Part shown: in pieces, positions 1-8,491 of the stretch | How the letters are laid out: the number at the start of each line of letters is the position of its first letter | Numbering within the stretch: the first letter of the stretch is position 1 | DNA from: an uncultured Victivallales bacterium | GTDB taxonomy: Bacteria; Verrucomicrobiota; Lentisphaeria; Victivallales; UBA1829 | DNA length: 64,000 bases | Direction of reading: 5' to 3' | Assembly: GCA_934644965.1 (NCBI GenBank) | Contig: CAKUDG010000006.1 | Span: 1-64,000, forward strand | Translations under genes and position numbers: made by a program | Notes under the pieces: generated by a model | Seen by the model: only the letters and a program-made list of their open reading frames with translations | Told to the model about the DNA's origin: nothing | Database searches by the model: none

Positions 1-119
1 CTACGGAAAAATGCGTTGAGCATTTTTCTCGAGGTCAAGGTCCGTGACCTTGCCGCGGTCCAGCGGCGGTCCGCTGGCCGCCGGAGGCAGAATAATAAAA
101 AATAAATAAAATAAAAAAA
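1..119. other. Hairpin-rich intergenic DNA at window edge
   Basis: Three short perfect stems lie in a row: 7-14 with 20-27 (8 bp, 5-nt loop, T-run in the 3' arm), 36-42 with 46-52 (7 bp, 3-nt loop) and 60-66 with 71-77 (7 bp, 4-nt loop), followed by an A/T-rich tract at 91-120. They differ in sequence from the repeat module that starts at 121 but have the same style of short, tightly looped stems. No coding sequence is supported here. The stems may be the 3' end or terminator region of a gene left of the window. Confidence 0.5.
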
Positions 120-120
120 A

Positions 121-199
121 CATGAGGGCTCCTCGCCCTCATACTCCCCGGCAGGGTTGCATCCCCTGCACCCGTCAGGCGTTGCCTGCCGTATTTTTT
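121..199 (+). repeat. Three-hairpin repeat module, copy A1
   Basis: This is one copy of a roughly 80-bp module also found at 229-307, 12971-13054 and 13090-13173. Stem 1 pairs 123-129 with 135-141 (7 bp, 5-nt loop). Stem 2 pairs 151-156 with 164-169. Stem 3 pairs 176-180 with 184-188 and is followed by CCGTATTTTTT, so read on this strand the module ends like an intrinsic terminator. Compared with the B copies, most changes fall in loops or in stem 3, where a different but still self-complementary hairpin is present. Confidence 0.85.
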
Positions 200-228
200 A
201 TTTTTTATTTTATTTTTTCCCTTAAAAG

Positions 229-307
229 CATGAGGGCTTCTCGCCCTCATACACCTGGGCTCTCGTTGCATCCCCTGCACCCTGCAGTCGTAGTCTGCCG
301 TATTTTT
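229..307 (+). repeat. Three-hairpin repeat module, copy A2 (diverged)
   Basis: Second tandem copy, starting about 109 bp after A1 and separated from it by a T-rich spacer. Stem 1 (TGAGGGC...GCCCTCA) is retained with one loop change. Stems 2 and 3 are degraded, but the closing GTATTTTTTT tract is kept. The copy ends about 95 bp before the SIS-domain gene, so it lies in that gene's leader or upstream terminator region. Confidence 0.75.
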
Positions 308-402
308 TTCTTTTCTTTTTTCCCTTTTTCTGATATATTTTGAAAGATCAAAAGTTTTTTGTTCGTACACAACAAAGCAAGATGGCAAGGAAAGGCTCAG
401 CC

Positions 403-1155
403 GTGAAGAATCACATCATATCGGATTATCTGGAAAAATCCTGCGGAATCCTCCGGGAAATCGCCGCAAAAGAAGAAAATTCCCTGAAACTTGCGGCAGA
501 AAAAATTTCAGACGCATATCTCAAAGGACATGGGATCTATGTCTTCGGCTGCACTCATTCGGCCATTCTCGCGGAAGATGTCTTCTACCGCGCAGGAGCA
601 CCCGCATTCTGGCGTCCTCTCTGGGGACCCGGCATGAACATCACAAGCACCCCGGGAACTTTGACCAGCGCCGCAGAAAAAAATGAAGAACTCGGACGCG
701 ATATCGTCCGCTGTTCCCGTATGGAAAAGGATGATGTCATCGTGATTTTGTCCACATCCGGCAAAAACGCCGCCCCGCTCGCCGTGGCGGAAGAAGCGCT
801 GAAACGGGGAGTCTCCGTAATCGCCGTCTGCTCCTCCGCATACAAGGATCAGAGAGGGAACCATTCCTCATTGCAGAACTTCCAGGCGCTGAAAGAGCGG
901 ATTCTGATCATCGACAATCATGTTCCCTGCGGCGATGCCTGTCTGGAAGTCGAATCCTGTCGGATGGGCCCCCTTTCCACCATCGCAGGTTCCTTTATCA
1001 TGCATACGCTTTCCGCATTGGCGGTCGAACGGATTGTCTCGGAAGGAAAGATCACTCCTCCTGTTTTCCTCAGTTCCAATGCGCCCGGCGGACTCAAGCA
1101 TAATCTGGCTTTGATGAGCCGTCCGGAAATGAAGGAGGCATTCCTTCTGCCCTGA
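403..1155 (+). CDS. SIS-domain (sugar isomerase-like) protein
   Basis: A 250-residue SIS-fold protein of the UPF0309 / 'sugar isomerase domain' type, expected to bind a phosphosugar in the cytoplasm; substrate unknown. An N-terminal helix precedes the first glycine-rich strand (GHGIYVFGCTHS), and the typical SIS loop STSGKNAAPLAVAEEA is followed by VSVIAVCSS. The GTG start at 403 is chosen because AAGGAAAGG lies 8-9 nt upstream and family members begin close to this helix; in-frame ATG 382 and TTG 340 are alternatives with weaker ribosome sites. It stands alone, with the repeat module upstream and a strong terminator downstream. Family assignment is firm, precise function is not. Confidence 0.82.
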   Translation: MKNHIISDYLEKSCGILREIAAKEENSLKLAAEKISDAYLKGHGIYVFGCTHSAILAEDVFYRAGAPAFWRPLWGPGMNITSTPGTLTSAAEKNEELGRDIVRCSRMEKDDVIVILSTSGKNAAPLAVAEEALKRGVSVIAVCSSAYKDQRGNHSSLQNFQALKERILIIDNHVPCGDACLEVESCRMGPLSTIAGSFIMHTLSALAVERIVSEGKITPPVFLSSNAPGGLKHNLALMSRPEMKEAFLLP

Positions 1156-1267
1156 TCCCGAATCCGATTCCGATTCTTGATCCGATTTCTTTTTTGCCTG
1201 TTTCTTTGCCTGCCTGAGTCTGACTTTTCAGAGGTTTTTCTCCGGCGTGTGTGATGCCTTGTCCCGG

Positions 1268-1305
1268 CTCCTCCGTTTTTTCAGATTTCCGGAGGAGTTT
1301 TTTTA
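1268..1305 (+). terminator. Intrinsic terminator after SIS gene
   Basis: An 8-bp stem (CTCCTCCG at 1268-1275 with CGGAGGAG at 1290-1297) is followed directly by seven T. It is about 110 bp past the SIS stop codon. Confidence 0.75.
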
Positions 1306-1470
1306 TTTTTTTCCCCATCGCCACATTCCGGGAACAACACCACCCCGTCCCCTTTGCCGGAATTTTTCCGGCAAAGAGATGAAATATATTGTCCCTTCAG
1401 GGCATTTTTTGAGTTGAAAAGGAGATGTTTCCGGAATGGAAAGTTTTTCTTTGCCCCCCTTTCGATGTCG

Positions 1471-1596
1471 CATAATATACGGTATGTTGTCCCGTTTGTA
1501 TTGAATTATACTTCAGAGTATGATTATTGTCAATACTTCAGGAGAAAATATTCTGTTTTTTTTATTATTTTTTTGCATCACATACCGTATATTATG
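1471..1596. promoter_or_regulatory. 16-bp inverted repeats flanking a promoter
   Basis: CATAATATACGGTATG at 1471-1486 is matched by its exact reverse complement at 1581-1596, 94 bp apart. The interval is A/T-rich and holds smaller dyads (GTATTGA...TCAATAC) and the -35/-10 pair at 1496-1524. Each arm is itself nearly palindromic around the central C/G, as expected for a dimeric regulator site, so a pair of operators able to loop across the promoter is a reasonable inference. Confidence 0.5.
1496..1524 (+). promoter_or_regulatory. Predicted sigma-70 promoter for pseudopilin gene
   Basis: TTGTAT (1496-1501), a 17-bp spacer and TATGAT (1519-1524). It would give a leader of about 250 nt to the ATG at 1780. 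Only the sequence match supports it. Confidence 0.5.
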
Positions 1597-1779
1597 AGAC
1601 GTTTATCAGTATATATGCGTCTGTTTTGATGAATGATATAAAACAACGAGGAGGGAGGTCTGCCGAAAAAGATAGAATTTTTCCGAATTTGATGCGGGTA
1701 TGGGGTTTTAAGTTTTCTCACTTGCTTGGATTCCGTACCGGAAAAGAAAAGAACGAAAAATCAAAAATATGGAGAGACC

Positions 1780-2433
1780 ATGAAATCTCAAAGTAAAGCT
1801 TTTACGCTGATTGAACTCCTCGTTGTCATTGCCATTATCGCGATTCTCGCCGGGATGTTGCTGCCTGCCCTGAATGCGGCTCGTGAAAGAGCTCGTCAGA
1901 TCAGCTGCACCAGCAACGTCAAACAGATCGTCCTCGCCTGCAAGATGTATTCCGGCGGATACAATGATCAGTTCCCGTTTGCGGACGGCGCGACCGTTGG
2001 AGATGGGACGACCGAAGAAGCTACGGAGAGTCTTGATCTTCTCCGCAGCGGCAATCTGCTTGTGGATTATAAAATCTATATCTGCCCATCTAGCAGCGAA
2101 GGCAAATATGATTCCGGCAACAACACATTGGCTCTGAACGGTAGCGGTGTCCAGATCACCTATGTCTACTTTCCCGGTCTGACGGAAAGCTCCGATCCGG
2201 ACAGCGGCATGGTTGCCGATGGTTCTGTGAACGGAAAATGGAACCATGAAAGCCATGGCGCCATCGGTTATGTCGATGGTTCCGCCCGTCAGTCGAATGG
2301 ACCGAACTGGTTCCTCGAAGCCAAACACAAAAGTGCTACTTCTACCGGAGCTGGTGGGGACGTAGAAACTGGCAACATCACGGCAGCAGATTTTGCGGTT
2401 CCGCTTTCCACGGGGGGGGGCGATGAGCCCTAA
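1780..2433 (+). CDS. Pseudopilin-like secreted protein (H...DG type)
   Basis: A 217-residue protein beginning [23 protein letters not shown], a prepilin/pseudopilin N-terminal methylation helix processed by a type IV prepilin peptidase and normally exported by a type II-like machinery. The C-terminal half has the [10 protein letters not shown] pattern of the H-X-DG proteins that are greatly expanded in Lentisphaerae and Planctomycetes (DUF1559-like). The ATG at 1780 is chosen over an in-frame ATG at 1726 because it is preceded by GGAGAG and places the helix directly at the N-terminus. A run of nine G at 2412-2420 lies seven codons before the stop, so slippage there would change only the C-terminus. 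It is monocistronic, between a promoter at 1496 and a terminator at 2500. Confidence 0.88.
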   Translation: MKSQSKAFTLIELLVVIAIIAILAGMLLPALNAARERARQISCTSNVKQIVLACKMYSGGYNDQFPFADGATVGDGTTEEATESLDLLRSGNLLVDYKIYICPSSSEGKYDSGNNTLALNGSGVQITYVYFPGLTESSDPDSGMVADGSVNGKWNHESHGAIGYVDGSARQSNGPNWFLEAKHKSATSTGAGGDVETGNITAADFAVPLSTGGGDEP

Positions 2434-2499
2434 GATGTTGTTGAGTTATCATCATACGATGCGGAATTAAGTGCATCGTGCGGGATATGCGCTCATTCA

Positions 2500-2549
2500 G
2501 CCGGGGACTTTCCATGACAGAATGGAGAGTCCCCGGCATTCTTTTTTTC
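2500..2549 (+). terminator. Intrinsic terminator after pseudopilin
   Basis: GCCGGGGACT (2500-2509) pairs perfectly with AGTCCCCGGC (2528-2537); the stem can extend inward through TTCCAT/ATGGA. A T-rich tail (ATTCTTTTTTT) follows. Confidence 0.85.
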
Positions 2550-2635
2550 ATTTCATCAAGTCGTCCTCCTCATCTTCCGTGATTTCTCGTGATTTCTCTC
2601 TGACTTTTCCTGTGATTTTCCAGAGGTTCTTCCGG

Positions 2636-2664
2636 TTGACAGAAGGATCTCCTGATGGTACAGT
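2636..2664 (+). promoter_or_regulatory. Predicted promoter for FGGY kinase
   Basis: A consensus TTGACA (2636-2641), a 17-bp spacer and TACAGT (2659-2664). It leaves a leader of about 160 nt before the ATG at 2831. Confidence 0.55.
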
Positions 2665-2830
2665 AGAGTATGGATTGTCCGCATCCGGCGGATTCATCAT
2701 CCGGCTTCCTGCCGGGAAAAGAAAAAACGATGTTTTCAGATGGAGGAAGAGAGAAAGAAGAGCGTGTTCATGTTTTTCTTTCCCCCCTTTCTTTTTGAAA
2801 GCGTGAAAATCAAACTGGAGGATTCCCGGA

Positions 2831-4285
2831 ATGCCCCGAGTACTGGCCGTGGATATCGGCACGAGCCGCATCAAAGCCGCGTTGTTTGATGAAAAAGGGA
2901 ATATGGAGGCTCTGGCGGATCGGCGTCTGGAACGTGCGGACTCCCCGAGCCGTCAGGATGCGCGGATGTGGTATGAAAGCGTCTGCCTGCTGCTGCGCTC
3001 CATGGATCTGACTCGCCGCATCCCGGATGCCGTGGCCCTGACCGGAAACATGCACGCCCTCCTCGGAATCGGGCCGGACGGAGAACCGGTGGAGGATGCC
3101 TTCCTCTGGAGTGATTCCTCCGCCGAAAAGGAATCCGACTGGCTGAATGAACGCTGGGGTGACTTCCTGAAGGAATTTTCAGGGAATGCTTCCATTCCCG
3201 TTTTCACACTTCCCAAGATTTTGAAAATGAAAAAGGAAAGGCCTGAAGCCTATTCTTCTTCGCGCCGATTCCTGAACAGCAAGGACTATATCGCGTGGCG
3301 CCTGACGGGTAATTTCGCGACGGATCCGACGGATGCCTCCGGTACGCAGATGATGTCTCTTTCCCGTCATTCCTGGGAGAGCGCTTTTCTTTCGGAACTC
3401 TCTCTGGATCCCGGGAAACTCCCGGAGATCCTGCCATCCTCCTCTTCCTTCTGCGGCCACGTGACCCCCAAAGCCGCCGCGGCAACCGGTCTCCCCTCCG
3501 GAGTGAAAGTGGTGATCGGAGCCGGCGATCTCGCCACCGCCGCACTCGGAAGCGGCGTGGACGAGGATACTTTTTCCCTGACTCTCGGTACCGCCGGGCA
3601 GCTCCTTGCCGATGGTCCCGCGGGAACGGGCGGGAAACTCATCGGGAAAATTTTTCTTTTCGCCCATGCTGAAAAGGGAAGGGAACTTTATCTGGGATCT
3701 GTTCCGGGAGGAGGTTTTTCCCTGGAATGGCTGAGCGCGCGTCATAACAGAAGTATGACGGATTTTTTCCGGATGGCTTCGGAAGACGCGCGTCTTACGG
3801 AGGATCTGCCGCTTTTTCTTCCCTATCTGCTGGGGAGGGGAGCTCCGTACATGGACTACCGCCCCGCAGGAGCCTGGCTGGGGCTGAAGGCGCTTCATAC
3901 GGAGGCGGATTTGTATCGCGGAGCGGTTTTCGGGACGCTCTGCCCTCTGCGCCAGTGTGCGGATCTGATGGAATCGCTTTCCGGACGGAGGAGGGGGAGT
4001 CTGGTGCTTCAGGCGCTTGCGTGCAGGGAAAAGGCGGTCCGGGAGACGGCGTCGGCTCTCTTCCGTCAGGAGAGGAAACTTCTGCCGCTGAATTCGGAGG
4101 CGTCTCTGCTCGGCGCGGCGATGCTGGGCATGTGTGCGCTGAATGTCTATGACGGATGCGCTTGTGCAAGAAATGGAATGTTTCGCGCGGAGAAAATGGC
4201 TCCGCCCGCCACCCAGCTCGGCTCTTCCCGCGACGCAGCCCAGAAACTCTATGCCCGTTTTCTCTCCGCCGCCGGCGGAATTTGA
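2831..4285 (+). CDS. FGGY-family carbohydrate kinase
   Basis: A 484-residue ATP-dependent sugar kinase of the xylulokinase/sedoheptulokinase branch, phosphorylating a ketose or similar sugar in the cytoplasm; the substrate cannot be read from sequence. The N-terminal ATPase strand AVDIGTSRIKAAL, the LTGNMHALLG segment (equivalent of SGQMHG) and GAGDLATAALGSG with the probable catalytic Asp are present. The second domain is divergent: the usual GGG(S/A) adenine-loop is replaced by SGRRRGSLVLQAL, while the closing NSEASLLGAAMLG helix is retained. CTGGAGG stands 10 nt before the ATG. No transporter or isomerase is adjacent; the next gene has its own probable promoter. Family firm, substrate open. 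Confidence 0.85.
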   Translation: MPRVLAVDIGTSRIKAALFDEKGNMEALADRRLERADSPSRQDARMWYESVCLLLRSMDLTRRIPDAVALTGNMHALLGIGPDGEPVEDAFLWSDSSAEKESDWLNERWGDFLKEFSGNASIPVFTLPKILKMKKERPEAYSSSRRFLNSKDYIAWRLTGNFATDPTDASGTQMMSLSRHSWESAFLSELSLDPGKLPEILPSSSSFCGHVTPKAAAATGLPSGVKVVIGAGDLATAALGSGVDEDTFSLTLGTAGQLLADGPAGTGGKLIGKIFLFAHAEKGRELYLGSVPGGGFSLEWLSARHNRSMTDFFRMASEDARLTEDLPLFLPYLLGRGAPYMDYRPAGAWLGLKALHTEADLYRGAVFGTLCPLRQCADLMESLSGRRRGSLVLQALACREKAVRETASALFRQERKLLPLNSEASLLGAAMLGMCALNVYDGCACARNGMFRAEKMAPPATQLGSSRDAAQKLYARFLSAAGGI

Positions 4286-4338
4286 TTCCCCGTCGGGCGC
4301 AGGACGTTTTTTTTTCCGTGAATCTTTGTTCCCTGATT

Positions 4339-4366
4339 TTGCATATTGCCGAATTTGAGTTAAACT
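4339..4366 (+). promoter_or_regulatory. Possible promoter for hybrid kinase
   Basis: TTGCAT (4339-4344), 16-bp spacer, TAAACT (4361-4366). If real, transcription begins around 4372, which would exclude the ATG at 4368 and favour the GTG at 4479 as start. Confidence 0.35.
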
Positions 4367-4478
4367 AATGCAGAACAGACTGGCGGAAGGTCCCCCCGGA
4401 CAGTCGGAGAAGTCCGCACCCGGACAGGGAAAGGATCGGAACACTCCCCTTCCGCCGGAAACAATGGAGGGGAGCAGG

Positions 4479-7220
4479 GTGTTTTTTCCCATGATGAAAA
4501 ACAGAAGAATCCATCCGTTCTTTCCCGTTGCGGCGGGAAGTGCGCGGTATGGCATGGTCTTACTTCTTATCTTTTTCTTTTTTGCGTTTGCTGCAGCGGG
4601 CGGCAGCGGCAATGCCGCTGAGGAAGGGGTGGAAAAAAACACGGCAGGAGGCGCCGCCGCGGGAGCGGCAGCGGCAGACAGCAGTTCCGGAGCTGTCCTT
4701 CCCCGTACGGCGGAGAGCGGAGACACAGGCACCGGACCCGAAGTCGCCCGGACAATGTTTTCCCACGCATCCGATCAGAAGCCGGTTCTGCTCTTTTTGC
4801 TGCTGCTCTTTCTGCTGCTTCTGCTTGGGGGAGCGTTTCTGCTGTACTGGTTCTGGCGCCGGGGAAAAATGTGGAGGCGCTATGAAGCGGAACGCATGAA
4901 GGTGATTCTCGCTTCCGTGAATGAAGCCGTGATCGCCGTGGATCTGGAAGAAAAAATCCGGATCATGAACAGCGCGGCGGGGTTCCTGACAGGGTATACC
5001 GATGGCAATGCCGAAGGAAAACCGCTGATGGAGATCTTCCATGTCATCAACAGTGTGGACGGTCTGGCCCTGGATTCGCCCGTCCGGCGAGTGCTGAAGT
5101 CCGGTCTGGCGCTGGATTCGGCAAAACAGATGGAGCTTCTTTCGGCGGACGGTTCGCGCTATTTTATTTCCGTGCGCGCCTTCCCGCTCCGCAATCCCGC
5201 GGGGCGGACGGACGGAGCGGTTCTCATCTTCCGGAATCTTGCCCGCGAACAGGAACAGAACCAGGCTCTGGAAAATGCCAGGAAACTTTTGCAGTTTACC
5301 TTGAACAACATTCCCCTGGGCGCGGCCGTCAAGGATGTGGAGGATGATTACCGTTATCTGTTGGTGAACAGGGAATTCGGCAGGTATTTCCCGGTTCCCT
5401 CCGCCCAGACGCCCGAGGGGAAAAGCGATTTCGATCTCTTTCCTCCCGCTCTTGCCAGAAAGATGAGGGAGCGGGATCTGATGGCGGTTTCGGAGCCGGA
5501 CGAGCCCAAGGAATATGTCGACGATTTTTCCGAATACAATTCATCGATCCGTGTTTTCCAGGTGATCCGGACCGTGCATATCGCGGACGACGGGCACCGC
5601 TATCTTCTGGAAATCTGCCGCGACCAGACCGAGAAGGCGGACCGTGAACGGGCTTTCAATGAAGCCCGTCTGGAATCACGGCAGATTTTCGACAGCGTGT
5701 CTCTGCCGCTTCTTCTGCTTGACCGGGAAGGGCGCATTGTCCGTGCGAATCCCGCCGCCTGTTCGATTGCGGGGAAACCGGAATCCGAAGTGCTGTCCAG
5801 TGCGTGCAATTTCTGTTTCTGCTCCTTCCCGGCGCGTCCGGACTGCTGCCCGGCGGACGAGTGCCGCAGAACTCTCTCTCCCGCTTCGGCGCTCATCCGG
5901 GCCCACGGAAAGGAATACAAGGTGACGGCGTCGCCGTTTTTCGATGCTTCGGGCGCGCTTTCGGGAATTCTGGAAAGCGCTTCGGATATCACGCCGGAGG
6001 TGGAATACCAGCGGAATCTGAAGAATGCGATGGAGACGTCGCTTTCTGCCCGTGAAATGTCGCAGGTCTTTCTCGACGGCGTGGGCCGGACAGCCGGTCA
6101 GCCTGCGAAACAGCTGGAAGAGTCCGTTGCTGCTTTACGGAAGAGCGGGGCGCATCTGGACGAGTCCTTCCGGAAAAATCTGGAGAAGATTCACAATTCC
6201 GCTTCCCAGCTGATGGGTCTTTTCAGAAATCTGGAAGCGATTGCCAGGCCCGACAGAAAATCGGGCGTGTCCGCGCCGCAGGATCATTTGAAGATGATTG
6301 ATGTGAGAAACTTCCTGCAGTCCCTTCTGGAGCATTTTAAAGAGGAAATCACACGCAAGCATTTGGAATGTCTTCTGAAGGTTCCGGAGAACCTGCCTCT
6401 CCTTGAACTGGATGCGGACTGCATGAAACAGGTGCTTTCCAATCTGCTGAGCAATGCCGTGAAATTCACGGAAAAAGGCGGAATTGAAATCGAGGCTGCT
6501 TTTGAACGGGAAGATGTGAATACGACGGTGGGCTGTCTCCGTGTTGTCGTCCGGGATACGGGAGTCGGGATCCCCGAGGAGAAGCTCCGCAACCTTTTCA
6601 AGCCTTCCTCCATCTCCGTTCAGACGTCTTCTCAAGACAAGGAGCAAAAAAATACCGGCATGGCTCTTCTGATGACGAAGCGTCTGCTTGCCCGTGTCAA
6701 CGGTTCCATTCAGGTGAAAAGCGAAGTGGGCAAGGGCAGTGCCTTCACCTTCACCATTCCTGTGGCGGGATGCAGAATGCCGCTTGTGACAGCTGCTTCC
6801 CCGGCGCAGAAAAAGGAAAAGGCCCTGTTCTCGGGAACGGTTCTGATCGTCGATGACATTGACATGAATCTGAGAGTCTTCGGGGCGATGCTCAAAAAGC
6901 TCGGGATCCAGTATGCCTCCGCCCTTTCCGCGGAAGAGGCGATCAGCCTCATGCGCACCCGTCGTTTCGACATTGTGTTCACCGATATCTGGATGCCTGG
7001 GGTCAGCGGTGAGGAACTTGCGGGAAAGATCAAGTCTCTGCCCGGATCTGCGAGTCTTCCCGTGGTGGCAGTCACCGCCGATACCGTGAACCGGAGCGAG
7101 GTGTTTGATGCCAGAATATTCAAGCCGCTCAGCATTGCCAAACTCAAGACCTTTTTTGAGGACTTCTCTTCTTCCGTCTCCTCTGTCGGAGGGGGCGAGG
7201 AGGAGGAAAAGAAAAAGTGA
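4479..7220 (+). CDS. Hybrid sensor kinase/receiver lacking H-box His
   Basis: A membrane-bound, three-PAS hybrid sensor protein of about 913 residues. A hydrophobic segment at about 25-42 and a second at 103-126 are followed by PAS 1 (about 135-240), PAS 2 (265-370) and PAS 3 (390-510; it holds six Cys at 443-462, pattern CX2CXCX7CCX4C). The dimerisation helix reads FLDGVGRTAGQP where active kinases have FLANMSHEIRTP, so the phospho-acceptor His is Arg537 (codon 6087-6089). The ATPase N-box (QVLSNLLSNAVKFT) and G1 (RDTGVGIP) are intact, while G2 is weak (NTGMALLM). A normal receiver follows (VDD, acceptor Asp836 in FTDIWMPG, FKP lysine). The GTG at 4479 has GGAGGGGAG 4-8 nt upstream and puts the hydrophobic segment near the N-terminus; ATG 4368 and ATG 4491 are alternatives. 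It may act as a phosphorelay scaffold or be a degenerate kinase. Confidence 0.85.
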   Translation: MFFPMMKNRRIHPFFPVAAGSARYGMVLLLIFFFFAFAAAGGSGNAAEEGVEKNTAGGAAAGAAAADSSSGAVLPRTAESGDTGTGPEVARTMFSHASDQKPVLLFLLLLFLLLLLGGAFLLYWFWRRGKMWRRYEAERMKVILASVNEAVIAVDLEEKIRIMNSAAGFLTGYTDGNAEGKPLMEIFHVINSVDGLALDSPVRRVLKSGLALDSAKQMELLSADGSRYFISVRAFPLRNPAGRTDGAVLIFRNLAREQEQNQALENARKLLQFTLNNIPLGAAVKDVEDDYRYLLVNREFGRYFPVPSAQTPEGKSDFDLFPPALARKMRERDLMAVSEPDEPKEYVDDFSEYNSSIRVFQVIRTVHIADDGHRYLLEICRDQTEKADRERAFNEARLESRQIFDSVSLPLLLLDREGRIVRANPAACSIAGKPESEVLSSACNFCFCSFPARPDCCPADECRRTLSPASALIRAHGKEYKVTASPFFDASGALSGILESASDITPEVEYQRNLKNAMETSLSAREMSQVFLDGVGRTAGQPAKQLEESVAALRKSGAHLDESFRKNLEKIHNSASQLMGLFRNLEAIARPDRKSGVSAPQDHLKMIDVRNFLQSLLEHFKEEITRKHLECLLKVPENLPLLELDADCMKQVLSNLLSNAVKFTEKGGIEIEAAFEREDVNTTVGCLRVVVRDTGVGIPEEKLRNLFKPSSISVQTSSQDKEQKNTGMALLMTKRLLARVNGSIQVKSEVGKGSAFTFTIPVAGCRMPLVTAASPAQKKEKALFSGTVLIVDDIDMNLRVFGAMLKKLGIQYASALSAEEAISLMRTRRFDIVFTDIWMPGVSGEELAGKIKSLPGSASLPVVAVTADTVNRSEVFDARIFKPLSIAKLKTFFEDFSSSVSSVGGGEEEEKKK

Positions 7221-7296
7221 TTTCCCCCGCGGCAGGGATGGATTTTCGCCTTTGATATTTTGAAATCAAAAAACAGAAGAAGAAAGGATGGACTCC

Positions 7297-7899
7297 ATGA
7301 AACGCACACAGTCCGGTATGTTGAAAGTTTGTCTGATAAGTGCATTGGCTGTGGCTTGTGCCTGGACCGCGTCTGCGCAACAACAACAGCAGGGGAAGGA
7401 TGCTGCATCGCAAAAGCTCAGGAAGAGCAGTCAGACAGCCCCGCAGGAAAAGGCTCAGCAAACGTATTCCGAGGCCGATTATCAGCTTGCCTATGAACTT
7501 CTGGAGGCGGCGAAGGTTCCCGCTGTGCTTGAAAATTCCATTGACGGCATGCTCGATATCCAGCTCAAAAACGCTCCCCAGATGACTCCGTACCGCAATA
7601 TTTTCAGGAATTTCTTCAAAAAATACCTGACGTATGAAAATCTGAAAAAGAATTATGCCGACATTTATCTGAGCCTGTTTACTCCCGAGCAGATGCGTGA
7701 ACTCATCCGTTTCTACAAGACACCGACAGGACAGCGTTTCACGGAAGTGACTCCCGAAATTGCAGTCCGTTCCGCCGAACTCGGGCAGAGAGTCATGTTT
7801 GAACACATGGCGGAGCTTCAGAGCGAATTGAGCAATGCCATGTCTTCCGGCCAGCTTCAGAACTCTTCTTCTCCGGCAGCTCCGAAAGGCGGCAAGTAA
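7297..7899 (+). CDS. Secreted DUF2059 protein
   Basis: A 200-residue exported protein with a clear signal peptide (MKRTQSG...ALAVACAWTASA|QQQQQ) followed by a Gln-rich linker and one DUF2059 domain (about 80-165), seen in the pattern LFTPEQMRELIRFYKTPTGQRF. The family is periplasmic or envelope-associated with no assigned activity. The start at 7297 is preferred over ATG 7288 because AAGAAAGG is 9 nt upstream of it and 0 nt upstream of the other. It begins 76 bp after the sensor kinase without an obvious terminator between, so co-transcription is likely but unproven. Confidence 0.85.
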   Translation: MKRTQSGMLKVCLISALAVACAWTASAQQQQQGKDAASQKLRKSSQTAPQEKAQQTYSEADYQLAYELLEAAKVPAVLENSIDGMLDIQLKNAPQMTPYRNIFRNFFKKYLTYENLKKNYADIYLSLFTPEQMRELIRFYKTPTGQRFTEVTPEIAVRSAELGQRVMFEHMAELQSELSNAMSSGQLQNSSSPAAPKGGK

Positions 7900-8491
7900 A
7901 ATCTTTTTTCCTCTGTTTTTGTCTTCCGCCGCTTTTTCCCCGGGATATTTTTTTCTGGCAGACGCCGGAGGGACGGCGGATCTTCACGTGTCCTCTGCTC
8001 AGCCCAAGACACGGAAATTCTGAAGGTTGCGCCATACATTCGGCAGATTTTCGCGTGAAATTTGGGAATTCTCCTCCGGTGTTTTTTTCCAGTGTGTCCG
8101 GAGGAATGGAGAACGGTGTGAAATTCCCGGGAAGTTCTTTTCCCAGATCGCCTTCAGGGGAGGGGGGCGCGTTCCCGTGCGGACGGCATGGAAGACGGAA
8201 GGGGAAGCAAATTCGGAAAACAGAGATGGCGAAGGACGGACCCATTGTTCGGACTCCGTTTTCATGAATGTCCTCTATAATAATGAAGTCGATTTCAGAA
8301 ACGCTTTGCCGTTTCCCGGGATCTTTACCGACAGCAGAAGGGGTGTCTTTTATCCAGCATGAAGGTATCTCCATCGCCTGGTGTATCGTCTCCCCCCTTT
8401 TATTGCGAAATCCCCGTACCGATTCCGGAAGATATTAAAACTTATATAGCTCAGACAACTCTTCATGAACGCCGGAAAGGAAAATAGGAGT
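7900..8491. other. Intergenic stretch, no gene recognised
   Basis: About 590 bp with open frames on both strands, but none has a convincing ribosome site, known motif or ordinary composition for this genome. A T-rich segment at 7905-7960 and an A/T-rich segment at 8430-8455 (AGATATTAAAACTTATATAG) lie at its ends; the second is probably the promoter region of the gene starting at 8492. I see no structured RNA or repeat. Confidence 0.5.

Noticed and set aside
121..307. The tandem repeats as a CRISPR array
   Set aside because: Only two units per locus, A/T spacers that resemble each other, hairpins longer than CRISPR repeats, and no cas genes.
1354..1796. Two short plus-strand frames upstream of the pseudopilin
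   Set aside because: Phe/Tyr-rich translation of an A/T-rich promoter region; they overlap the inverted repeats and lack ribosome sites.
3179..4732. Minus-strand frame of about 517 codons opposite the FGGY kinase
   Set aside because: Shadow frame spanning two real plus-strand genes and an intergenic gap, with Pro/Arg/Ser-rich composition.
7260..7496. A frame reading CIGCGLCLDRVC that looks like a ferredoxin cluster motif
   Set aside because: It is an alternative frame of the DUF2059 signal-peptide region; it has no second cluster and the real frame has a good ribosome site and signal peptide.
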